From positions 1 through 8,618 of the forward strand of contig JAZRGE010000083.1 in assembly GCA_045644025.1 (NCBI GenBank): DNA of 8,618 bases, given 5' to 3'. Below, piece by piece: positions 1 to 6,389 of the stretch (its first letter is position 1; every line of letters begins with the position of its first letter). The position numbers and the translations under genes are program-made. The DNA comes from JAZRGE01 sp045644025 (GTDB lineage Bacteria; Bacillota; Clostridia; Oscillospirales; Acutalibacteraceae). The notes below the pieces were generated by a model. That model was given only the letters and a program-made list of their open reading frames with translations. It did not search any database and was not told where the DNA came from.

Positions 1-530
1 CCTAAAAGCACGAAGAACACCAGCGAAGCAACATCGTTCCATATCTTTCTTAAAGCCGTGCGCATAAAGCAATAGAAAATGCAGACACAAAACAGCGCAG
101 GTACAAACCAAGACGGATCGTTGTATCCAAAAGAAGTGCCCATAGATAGAATTCTACGCAGCAATCCGAAGAATGAAACTTTGCCGAAATTTATAATACC
201 AAACGCCCTTAGCAACGCTGTGACCACACCATAGAATGCGATCCAACACACATACGGAAGCAACGATTTCTTGAACTTGTTCCAAGAAAAGGAAAAGAAA
301 CTTTGCACTTTTGCGCAATGCTTCACATTAAAGAAATAGCCGGAAATGAACATAAAAAGCGGCATGAAGAATGAATCATAAGGGAAAATATCATATAGAA
401 AGTTGATAGGGCGGCCCAGATGCTCATCCACCACAAAAAGGGTGCCCAAGGCCGATAATATCATAAATGCCTTATTGCTCTTCTTGCCCACCGAGCTTTG
501 CAAGGCTTGAGTTTTATTAGTCTGTTCCAT
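1..530 (-). CDS. Acyltransferase family 3 membrane protein (partial, C-terminus outside window)
   Basis: This is the first 176 codons of an open frame that starts at the ATG at 528-530 and runs off the left edge without a stop. The protein is strongly hydrophobic, with likely membrane segments near residues 22-36, 53-69, 89-107, 141-158 and from 164 on. The order matches the Acyl_transf_3 (OafA/NodX-like) family: a first helix ending in a histidine (VVDEHLG, about 35-41), then PLFMFISGYFF, then NKFKKSLLPY, then a WFVPALF helix start. Members move acetyl or other acyl groups onto surface polysaccharide or other envelope acceptors in the cytoplasmic membrane. The canonical Arg ahead of the His is not obvious here. 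The ATG is preceded by AAGGTG at a suitable distance. It is divergent from an enzyme likely to make a CDP-activated polysaccharide precursor, which fits a surface-glycan locus. The acceptor and donor cannot be told. Confidence 0.88.
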   Translation of the reverse strand, partial: MEQTNKTQALQSSVGKKSNKAFMILSALGTLFVVDEHLGRPINFLYDIFPYDSFFMPLFMFISGYFFNVKHCAKVQSFFSFSWNKFKKSLLPYVCWIAFYGVVTALLRAFGIINFGKVSFFGLLRRILSMGTSFGYNDPSWFVPALFCVCIFYCFMRTALRKIWNDVASLVFFVLL

Positions 531-564
531 ACTTCACCTTTATAGATCATTGTGATTTTTTATA

Positions 565-593
565 ATTATATCACCACACATACAAGCTTGCAA
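565..593 (-). promoter_or_regulatory. Sigma-A-type promoter of the acyltransferase gene
   Basis: On the minus strand a TTGCAA -35 box (588-593) and a perfect TATAAT -10 box (565-570) are separated by exactly 17 bp. This leaves a short leader of about 30 nt before the ATG at 530. The hexamers and spacing are the same as those of the divergent promoter at 645-673. Confidence 0.75.
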
Positions 594-594
594 T

Positions 595-629
595 ACGGTA
601 TTTTTATTCCGTTGAGATCACAATACCGT
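595..629. promoter_or_regulatory. Inverted repeat between two divergent promoters (candidate operator)
   Basis: ACGGTATT (595-602) and its exact reverse complement AATACCGT (622-629) form 8-bp arms around a 19-bp centre. The dyad lies between the two outward-facing -35 boxes (588-593 on the minus strand, 645-650 on the plus strand), where a regulator could control both genes. A terminator role is less likely because no T tract follows either arm in a useful direction and no gene ends here. The symmetry is seen; the regulatory role is inference. Confidence 0.4.
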
Positions 630-633
630 CTTT

Positions 634-684
634 ATCTAAAAAGATTGCAATATTTAGAAAGGCGTGTTATAATCTAAAAAGATT
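634..684. repeat. 13-bp direct repeat, partly palindromic, flanking the -35/-10 region
   Basis: ATCTAAAAAGATT occurs at 634-646 and again at 672-684, 38 bp apart start to start. The second copy, with the preceding A, reads AATCT-AAAA-AGATT, a perfect 5-bp dyad; the first keeps 4-bp arms. The first copy overlaps the start of the -35 box and the second overlaps the end of the -10 box and the likely transcription start. This is where a repressor would act, but it could also be chance in AT-rich DNA. Confidence 0.45.
645..673 (+). promoter_or_regulatory. Sigma-A-type promoter of the reductase-cytidylyltransferase gene
   Basis: A TTGCAA -35 box (645-650) and a perfect TATAAT -10 box (668-673) are separated by 17 bp. 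Transcription would begin near 680, giving a leader of about 30 nt. The leader carries an AAAGGAG ribosome binding site at 696-702, eight bases before the ATG at 711. Confidence 0.8.
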
Positions 685-710
685 TTATCTTTAATAAAGG
701 AGATAATCTG

Positions 711-1844
711 ATGTCTAAGAAAAACGCTTTGGTAGTGGGCGGGGCCAGCGGTGTTGGTGCCGCGTTCGTAAACCGCTTGATCGATGCCGGCTACAATAAG
801 ATCTACATAGCTGATCGTGCTGAGCCTGTGTTTATCGCAGATAATATTGAATTCATCCGATTTAATCTTGTTTCCGATAATATTGAGGATCTGGGAAAGT
901 TGGATGTTGATACTCTTTTTATCACCGCAGGTGTTGGCAGGCTGGATTACTTCGGCACTAATTCTGATATAGAAATCGAGACCGGCTTCAGAATCAACAC
1001 CCTTGCTGTGATTAAGCTCATTCGCACCTTCTGGAATAGGATCCATTCCGATAAGGATTTTCTTTGCGGAGTTATGTCCAGCATAGCAGGCCACGTTTCC
1101 TCCCCTTTATATGCCGTGTATTCGGCCACTAAGGGTGCTGTTTCCCGCTTTGTGGAAAGCGTTAATGCGGAGCTGGCAGGCGAAGGGTTTTCAAACCGCA
1201 TTTTGGATGTTTCTCCCGGCAATATAAAGGGCACCCGTTTCCACGGCGGAGAGAACGATCTTTCTCTTATCGCTCCCTTGGCTTCGGATATCTATGATAA
1301 GCTTTGCGCTAAGGAAAATCTTTTTATTCCCAACTACGATATCTACGAAGGCGTGCTTGCACGCTATAATGCCGATCCTGAGAATTTCGGCATTAGCAGC
1401 TATGAATACAAACTCTCTCAAGGCAGTTTAGAGACTAAGCCCCGCATTAAAGTGGGCTATCTCACCGGTTCATTTGATCTGTTCCACATCGGCCATCTAA
1501 ACATCCTTCGCAGGGCCAAGCAATATTGCGATTATCTTGTTGTGGGAGTTCACACCGATGGTTCTCACAAAGGTAAAGAGCTTTTTATTCCCCTGGCCGA
1601 GCGTATGGATATTGTGGGAAGCTGCAAATACGTGGATAAGGTAATCGAGTGTTCTCAGTCCGATTTGGATGCATACGACGAAATAAAATACGACTATCTC
1701 TTTGTAGGATCCGACTACAAAGGCACCGACCGCTTTAATCACTACGAAGAGGTGCTCAATCCTAAGGGAGTGAAGATAATCTATTTCCCCTACACAAAAG
1801 GCACCAGCAGCACCCAGCTTAGAGATGCTCTGGAAAAGAAATAG
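711..1844 (+). CDS. Bifunctional SDR reductase / glycerol-3-phosphate-type cytidylyltransferase
   Basis: This 377-residue protein has two joined domains. Residues 1 to about 230 form a short-chain dehydrogenase/reductase: a glycine-rich GGASGVG nucleotide loop at 10-16, an acidic Asp35 after strand 2 that favours NAD(H), Asn96, catalytic Ser124, Tyr137 and Lys141 (YSATK), and a PGNIKGT motif near 169-175. From about 245 a nucleotidyltransferase of the TagD/GCT type begins: GSFDLFHIGH with the HxGH motif at 259-262, a YVDKVI segment, and GTSST at 364-368 matching the family's GISTT signature. The expected chemistry is reduction of a sugar or ketose phosphate followed by CTP-dependent activation to a CDP-alditol such as CDP-glycerol or CDP-ribitol; the substrate is inference. 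Haemophilus Acs1/Bcs1-type enzymes combine similar activities, but with an IspD-like transferase and the reductase at the C-terminus, so this arrangement differs. A strong AAAGGAG site supports the start. It is divergent from an acyltransferase, suggesting surface-glycan synthesis. Confidence 0.92.
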   Translation: MSKKNALVVGGASGVGAAFVNRLIDAGYNKIYIADRAEPVFIADNIEFIRFNLVSDNIEDLGKLDVDTLFITAGVGRLDYFGTNSDIEIETGFRINTLAVIKLIRTFWNRIHSDKDFLCGVMSSIAGHVSSPLYAVYSATKGAVSRFVESVNAELAGEGFSNRILDVSPGNIKGTRFHGGENDLSLIAPLASDIYDKLCAKENLFIPNYDIYEGVLARYNADPENFGISSYEYKLSQGSLETKPRIKVGYLTGSFDLFHIGHLNILRRAKQYCDYLVVGVHTDGSHKGKELFIPLAERMDIVGSCKYVDKVIECSQSDLDAYDEIKYDYLFVGSDYKGTDRFNHYEEVLNPKGVKIIYFPYTKGTSSTQLRDALEKK

Positions 1845-1850
1845 CATTAA

Positions 1851-1880
1851 AAAGCCGCGAAGATAATTCTTCGCGGCTTT
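1851..1880. terminator. Bidirectional intrinsic terminator between convergent genes
   Basis: A perfect 13-bp stem (1851-1863 with 1868-1880, core AAGCCGCGAAG) closes on a 4-base TAAT loop. On the plus strand it follows the stop at 1844 and leads into TTTATTTATTTTA. On the minus strand it follows the stop of the MATE gene at 1883 and ends in a run of T. It can therefore serve both convergent transcripts. Confidence 0.93.
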
Positions 1881-1882
1881 AT

Positions 1883-3259
1883 TTATTTTATAGGGTTCCA
1901 CTTTCGGCTTAGCCTGAAAGCCGTGAAAACGGAAAACAAAAGCAGATTATGTGCTATCATACAGCCCCAAGCGGCAACGAGGCCCATATTAAGGAATTCT
2001 ATGCAAATAAACGTGCCAACAATGCGAATAAGCCACATACCGATAATATTGGTAATGAACGGCATCACTGTGCGACCCATGCCCTGCATCATACCTTCAA
2101 TAATAATAGACACACCGTAAAACGGTTCGGAAAGCGCTACCATTCGCAGTACTATCACGCTCAGAGCAATCACCTGCAAATCCTTAGAGAAAAGCGATAC
2201 CATTTGCGGCGCAAAGGCAAAAAGCGTTGCTCCCGAAATCACCATAAGCACAACTTCAATAAATATTATCATTCCGGAAAGCTCCGAAAGTCGCCTTCTG
2301 TCCCCTGCTCCAACCGCATTGCCCGCAAGTGTAGCGGCGGCCGTCTGCATACCGTAGCCCGGGATGTAGAACGCAGATTCAACAGTGTTGGCAATTGTGT
2401 GAGCGGCGGTGGATATTCCGCCAAGTGAATTCACCATTGCGGCAAAAAAGACATATCCAAGAGACGTGCCGAAACGCTGCAAAGCATTGGGAAATGCCAC
2501 CTTAAGGCAGGGCTTGAGAATTGCCATATCGGGCTTAAATGAGCAACCTTTAGGAGATAAAACGGGATGCCGCCAAAGAGCAATGCTGATTAACACACCA
2601 CCAACTGCAAAGGCTATTGCGCTGGCCACGGCCGCACCGATAACACCCCAATCGGCGCCTATCATATAAAATTCAAAACCGAATATGCTTATAGTTCTGC
2701 AAGGATATATAAACAGGAAATTAAGCACAACGTTTATAATGTTCACAACCACGCCCACAAGCATCGGCGTCTTTGTATCTCCAGCAGAGCGAAGCACCGT
2801 GCCGAAAATAATACTGGCCGTGCGAGCCAAAATCGGTGTGTAAAGCACAAAGAAATATTTAGATGCCAGGGGGCTAATAGACTCTTCAACCTGCATCCAG
2901 GCAGGAACGAATCGGCTGAGTGATAAGGTGATCACCGTGAGCAAAATGCCGCAAGCAAATGTAATAAACACCGACTGTGCCGACGCCTTCTTCACCTTGT
3001 CCTTTTCCCCTGCTCCGTTGCTTTGGGAAATAAAAGCCAAAAAGCCAACACCAAGAGCCGATATTGTGCTTCCCACAAGCCAGTTTACCGTTGTGGTGGA
3101 GCCTACTGCGGCTGTGGCGGCTGTGCCGAGAGAACCAACCATCGCTGTGTCTATATATTGCACGGCAGTTTGCAAAAGCTGCTCCAGCATAGTGGGCCAG
3201 GCAAGAGCCATTATAGCAGGAAACAGGCCCCAAGGCAGGCCTAAAAAGCGCTTTTTCAT
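1883..3259 (-). CDS. MATE family multidrug/metabolite efflux transporter
   Basis: The 458-residue length is usual for the multi-antimicrobial extrusion family, which uses a sodium or proton gradient to export cationic drugs or metabolites through the cytoplasmic membrane with 12 helices. Hallmarks are visible in both halves: the first-helix region YIDTAMVGSLG (35-45), LRSAGDTKTPM (156-166) followed by NIINVVLNFLFIY, a GVIGAAVASAIA helix start (205-216), and in the second half MMQGMGRTVMP, the pseudo-symmetric match to the first GDTKTP loop. The start ATG (3257-3259) overlaps the stop of the upstream DUF3737 gene as ATGA, with AGGAGA at 3269-3274 nine bases before it, so the two are co-transcribed and probably translationally coupled. 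The substrate cannot be assigned. A terminator begins right after the stop codon. Confidence 0.95.
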   Translation of the reverse strand: MKKRFLGLPWGLFPAIMALAWPTMLEQLLQTAVQYIDTAMVGSLGTAATAAVGSTTTVNWLVGSTISALGVGFLAFISQSNGAGEKDKVKKASAQSVFITFACGILLTVITLSLSRFVPAWMQVEESISPLASKYFFVLYTPILARTASIIFGTVLRSAGDTKTPMLVGVVVNIINVVLNFLFIYPCRTISIFGFEFYMIGADWGVIGAAVASAIAFAVGGVLISIALWRHPVLSPKGCSFKPDMAILKPCLKVAFPNALQRFGTSLGYVFFAAMVNSLGGISTAAHTIANTVESAFYIPGYGMQTAAATLAGNAVGAGDRRRLSELSGMIIFIEVVLMVISGATLFAFAPQMVSLFSKDLQVIALSVIVLRMVALSEPFYGVSIIIEGMMQGMGRTVMPFITNIIGMWLIRIVGTFICIEFLNMGLVAAWGCMIAHNLLLFSVFTAFRLSRKWNPIK

Positions 3260-4098
3260 AAAGCCTTCTCTCCTATTTCAATATCACAGTTGCTTGGCGC
3301 ATCAATTATGATCTCGCCCACGGAGGGCGCATGGATATATCCGCTTGAAGGATTTTTTATGCTGATTATATCGGAGCAAATATCTGCCTGAACATCCGAT
3401 TTTTCAAAAGCTAAATCGGTGCCTATCATTTTGCAGTTGATAAGCTTAAGACCCTTGCAATAGCACAAAGGCTGAGTGCCTTCTATCACACAATTTTCAA
3501 AAGTGACATCAGAGCAATACCAGCCGAGATATTCGCCCTTTATCACGCTGTTTTTCACAAGCACGTTTTCGGCATGCCAAAATGCATCTTTTGTATCGAA
3601 AGTGCAGTTTTCAAACGTGGAATTTTTGATATATTGGAAGGAATACTTTCCGAGAAGCGAAACATCATTAAAATCAAGCTTCTCAGCGCGAAACATAAAG
3701 TATTCGCCTTTAGCCTTGGAGCACTCCATTCGGATATTTTTAGAAAGCCATCCAAACTCGGGTGATTCAATTTCGCTGTGCGAAACATTGATATCTCGGC
3801 ACTCCCTAAGCGCTTTTATACCAAAAAGCCTGGAATCGCGCACGCTGATATTATTGCTGTACCAGAGCGCGGCGCGGCAGAGCTCGGTGAGAATACAGGA
3901 ATCCATAGCCACACCGTTCGTGTGCCAGAAGGGATAGCGAAGATTGAAAAAACAATCCTTCACCGCTATATTATTGCACTCCTTAAAGGCACTCTCGCCA
4001 TCGGCAGGACCATCAAAGCGGCAATTATCCATTTGGATATCGCAACTGCCGTAAAACTCACGTTCTGCATCAAACGTCTTATCGCTAATAGTTTTCAT
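3256..4098 (-). CDS. DUF3737 family protein, right-handed beta-solenoid-like
   Basis: This 280-residue protein matches the DUF3737 family in length and in its repeated FW/GW and N-C-x-[FI] motifs; its biochemical function is unknown. No signal peptide or membrane helix is seen, so it is probably cytoplasmic. It is built from repeats of about 19 residues. In the C-terminal half the spacing is exact: small residues after Asn at 165 (Cys), 184 (Ser), 203 (Cys) and 222 (Cys), then Cys241; and an aromatic position at 174 (Trp), 193 (Trp), 212 (Cys, with Tyr213) and 231 (Phe). Earlier rungs show Trp58, Trp79, Trp117 and Phe136. This implies a parallel beta-helix with stacked aromatic and Asn/Cys ladders. 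It has 16 cysteines, many for its size. The ribosome binding site (GGATGG) is weak. It overlaps the MATE gene by four bases, suggesting a shared task. Confidence 0.85.
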   Translation of the reverse strand: MKTISDKTFDAEREFYGSCDIQMDNCRFDGPADGESAFKECNNIAVKDCFFNLRYPFWHTNGVAMDSCILTELCRAALWYSNNISVRDSRLFGIKALRECRDINVSHSEIESPEFGWLSKNIRMECSKAKGEYFMFRAEKLDFNDVSLLGKYSFQYIKNSTFENCTFDTKDAFWHAENVLVKNSVIKGEYLGWYCSDVTFENCVIEGTQPLCYCKGLKLINCKMIGTDLAFEKSDVQADICSDIISIKNPSSGYIHAPSVGEIIIDAPSNCDIEIGEKAL

Positions 4099-4160
4099 AG
4101 TTAACCATCCAATATGTTAGAACTAAACTGTATCGAAGAATCGAAAAACCACGATATATT

Positions 4161-4188
4161 TTTATAATCCTATCACACAATCCGCCAA
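4161..4188 (-). promoter_or_regulatory. Promoter of the DUF3737-MATE operon
   Basis: On the minus strand TTGGCG (4183-4188) and TATAAA (4161-4166) are 16 bp apart, just downstream of the preceding unit's terminator. The leader of about 55 nt contains a tandem ATCGAA repeat (4132-4137 and 4140-4145) and a weak TATCG/CGATA dyad (4131-4135 and 4152-4156), both of unknown meaning. Confidence 0.55.
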
Positions 4189-4196
4189 AAAACAAC

Positions 4197-4222
4197 AAAA
4201 AAGGTGCCTGAGCACCTTTTTT
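4197..4222. terminator. Intrinsic terminator after the bofA-like gene
   Basis: GGTGC (4203-4207) pairs with GCACC (4212-4216) around a CTGA loop, and six A before pair with six T after, giving an 11-bp stem. Read on the minus strand it ends the membrane protein-uvrC-bofA-like unit; the stop codon of the last gene (4221-4223) lies at the edge of the stem. The symmetry would also allow termination on the plus strand, where no gene needs it. Confidence 0.88.
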
Positions 4223-4484
4223 ATATAAATATCAATTTTGACAAAACCAGCGCCACCACACCGGGAAGCCCAACCGCTGCAGAAGATCCTACAGTCCACC
4301 AATTAAACGGTATCCAAACACCGGTGAGCGGTGCTGCAAGCCCCACCGCCGCCAGAGCAAACAGCCCCGAGCCAACGGATATGGCCACCGTCTTCTTGAA
4401 AGCCCCCGTTTTTGCGGCAAGAACGGTGTAGGCTATAAAATATATTGATGCAAAACAAATAAAAACTATCAGCGGCAGATTCAT
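4221..4484 (-). CDS. BofA-like small membrane protein
   Basis: This is a hydrophobic 87-residue protein with about three membrane segments (near 3-24, 33-52 and 65-84). Its C-terminal half, GVWIPFNWWT (55-64) followed by VGLPGVVAL (71-79), matches the BofA signature of G-x-x-I-P-x-N-x-x-T followed by G-[IL]-P-G-x-x-x-L. In Bacillus, BofA holds the SpoIVFB protease inactive until pro-sigma-K is to be cleaved during sporulation; clostridial relatives are often annotated by homology only. The frame stays open upstream to a TTG at 4497-4499, but the ATG at 4482-4484 is the better start because AGGAGG lies six bases before it, inside that extension. It lies 45 bp after uvrC on the same strand and is the last gene of the unit. 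A sporulation role is inference; small membrane proteins of other kinds remain possible. Confidence 0.75.
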   Translation of the reverse strand: MNLPLIVFICFASIYFIAYTVLAAKTGAFKKTVAISVGSGLFALAAVGLAAPLTGVWIPFNWWTVGSSAAVGLPGVVALVLSKLIFI

Positions 4485-4490
4485 AATCTC

Positions 4491-4496
4491 CCTCCT
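4491..4496 (-). promoter_or_regulatory. Ribosome binding site that decides the bofA-like start
   Basis: A full AGGAGG on the minus strand lies six bases before the ATG at 4482-4484. It would fall inside the coding sequence if the upstream TTG (4497-4499) were used, so the ATG is preferred. Confidence 0.85.
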
Positions 4497-4529
4497 CAAA
4501 ATAATATATGAGGACGAGCAGACAACTTA

Positions 4530-6377
4530 TTACTCCGCAAAGAAAATCCTTATATTTTCCGCATCGGCCGTGGTGATACCCTGCAATGAGCTTATCTCTT
4601 CAACAGATGCTGCGGCAATCTTTTCTATACTTCCGAATTTTTTAAGAAGAACAGCCGCCTTTTTGGGGCCAATGCCCTTAATCTCTAAAAGATTGCTCTT
4701 AAGCATAGCCTTGCTGCGGCGCTCACGGTGATAGCTTATGGCAAATCTGTGCACCTCTTCCTGAATGGTGTAAAGCAGCGTAAAGGCTCTGCGATTGGAT
4801 TTCACAGCCACGTTTTGCCCATCTGCCGAAACAGCCGACGTTTTATGCTTGGAATCCTTCACCATACCGAAAACGGGAACGTCTATACCCATTTCCTCCA
4901 AAATCGGCTTCACGGCATCCACCTGCCCTTTGCCGCCGTCCAGCAGAATAAGATCGGGCAACTTGCCAAATCCATCCTCGCCTTTATGGGCAAGATATTC
5001 ACTAAAACGGCGCCCAATCACTTCACGCATCGATTTGCAATCGTCCTGCCCCAAAAAGCCCTTTATCTTAAATCGTTTATATGCGGATTTAAGCGGCTTT
5101 CCACCTTTGAACACAACCATTGCACCCACGTTCTCCGAGCCTGCTGTGTGTGAAATATCGTAAGATTCAATATATTCCGGTATAGCCTTAAGGCCCAAAA
5201 GCCCTGCAAGTTCCTCCAAGGCGGCATTAGATTTCTCTTCTCGTGCATTATGCATTGCCAAATATTCGGCAGCATTGGAGCTGCACATAACTACAAGCTC
5301 TTTTTGCCTACCCTTTTGGGGCACGATAAGGCGCACCTTTCTATCGGCCTGCCTGCTTAAATACATCTCCATGATATCCATTCCGCCAAAGGCTGAATCA
5401 AGATAGATGTAGCCGGGGATATCGCCCCTTTTTGCATAATACTCGGCAACGAAGTGGCTTCGCAGTTCATCGTCGTCTCCTATTCTATCAAACAAGAACT
5501 GCTCTCTGTCGCACAGCCTGCCTTCTCTGAACGTGAAGACTTCGAAGGCGGCTTTTTTGGTGGAAACAGCCATAGCAAAAATATCCTGGCTCTTATTTGG
5601 GGATGCCACGATTTTCTGCTTGTTCCTAACAGCCTTTATGGCGTTGATCCTATCTCTTAATTTTGCGGCTTTTTCAAACTCCAGATTTTCAGCCGCCTGC
5701 TCCATTTCTTCCCCGAGTTTGCGAAGCACCTCAGCAGAATCGTGCTTAACAAAGTTTATGGCGCTGTTAAGCGCTTCTTTGTAGTCTTTTTCCTTCATCG
5801 TGCCATTGCAGGGCGCACCGCAAAGGCCAAGATCATAATTAAGGCAGGGTCGCCTTTTGGGCTGCACATCCTTAGGGAAACTTTTCCTGCATTGAGGAAG
5901 CTTAAAAATTTTCTTAGCCTCTTCAATTGTGCGGTTAACCGTTGCAAAGGAATTATAGGGCCCGATATACACCGCATTTTCCTTTTCCTTGGCTTTCTGC
6001 TTAACAGCCGAAAGCCCACCCCAGCCGTCCTTATCTATACGGATATAATGATAACCTTTATCATCCTTCAAAAGGATATTATATTTTGGTGTGTGCTGCT
6101 TTATAAGAGAGGATTCAAGTATCAGCGCCTCAAATTCGCTATCGCAAACAATGTACTCAAAATCGAACACATTGTTCACCATCTGCTGCACCTTTTCTTC
6201 TCTGCCCGAGCGAAATCCAAAATACTGGCTGACTCTGTTTTTTAGATGAACAGCCTTGCCAATATATATTATTTCGCCGCTTTTATTGCGCATTATATAA
6301 ACTCCCGGCTCAAGAGGGAGCCGGGAGGCTTTATCTTTAAGATATTCTATTTTAGGATTCATAGAATAACTTTCCAT
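4530..6377 (-). CDS. uvrC: Excinuclease ABC subunit C (UvrC)
   Basis: UvrC is the nuclease of nucleotide excision repair; with UvrA and UvrB it cuts DNA on both sides of a bulky lesion. The 615-residue protein is full length with all domains. The GIY-YIG nuclease (about 24-100) has GVY at 25-27, YIG at 38-40, Arg48 and Glu88 in ALILES. Four cysteines follow at 163, 178, 186 and 190; the last three have the 8- and 4-residue spacing of the iron-sulfur ligands reported for E. coli UvrC. A UVR helical pair (about 220-250) contacts UvrB. The RNase H-like nuclease carries Asp407 (YDISH), Asp480 (LLDGGKGQ) and His543 (VHRFAISYH). A C-terminal helix-hairpin-helix region (about 562-611) binds DNA. AAGGA lies nine bases before the ATG and overlaps the upstream stop, only 12 bases away, so it is co-transcribed with the membrane protein gene. 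An internal Met6 is a weaker alternative start. Confidence 0.98.
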   Translation of the reverse strand: MESYSMNPKIEYLKDKASRLPLEPGVYIMRNKSGEIIYIGKAVHLKNRVSQYFGFRSGREEKVQQMVNNVFDFEYIVCDSEFEALILESSLIKQHTPKYNILLKDDKGYHYIRIDKDGWGGLSAVKQKAKEKENAVYIGPYNSFATVNRTIEEAKKIFKLPQCRKSFPKDVQPKRRPCLNYDLGLCGAPCNGTMKEKDYKEALNSAINFVKHDSAEVLRKLGEEMEQAAENLEFEKAAKLRDRINAIKAVRNKQKIVASPNKSQDIFAMAVSTKKAAFEVFTFREGRLCDREQFLFDRIGDDDELRSHFVAEYYAKRGDIPGYIYLDSAFGGMDIMEMYLSRQADRKVRLIVPQKGRQKELVVMCSSNAAEYLAMHNAREEKSNAALEELAGLLGLKAIPEYIESYDISHTAGSENVGAMVVFKGGKPLKSAYKRFKIKGFLGQDDCKSMREVIGRRFSEYLAHKGEDGFGKLPDLILLDGGKGQVDAVKPILEEMGIDVPVFGMVKDSKHKTSAVSADGQNVAVKSNRRAFTLLYTIQEEVHRFAISYHRERRSKAMLKSNLLEIKGIGPKKAAVLLKKFGSIEKIAAASVEEISSLQGITTADAENIRIFFAE

Positions 6378-6389
6378 TTTGCACTATCC

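Noticed and set aside
595..629. Hairpin in the 531-710 spacer as a terminator or riboswitch
   Set aside because: No T tract follows a stem, no gene ends nearby, and it lies upstream of both transcription starts, so it would not be in either leader RNA.
654..1094. 146-residue minus-strand open frame opposite the reductase domain
   Set aside because: It overlaps the plus-strand promoter, ribosome binding site and the conserved SDR motifs, all of which are better supported.
1949..2428. 159-residue plus-strand open frame rich in His, Asn and Arg
   Set aside because: It is the reverse complement of the MATE coding sequence; its low-complexity composition is what membrane-protein codons give on the opposite strand.
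4485..4499. TTG start extending the bofA-like protein by five residues
   Set aside because: The extension is the AGGAGG ribosome binding site itself read as codons; the ATG at 4482-4484 is correctly spaced from it.
5742..6245. 167-residue plus-strand open frame inside uvrC
   Set aside because: Antisense to conserved UvrC domains, with no promoter or ribosome binding site that would support it.
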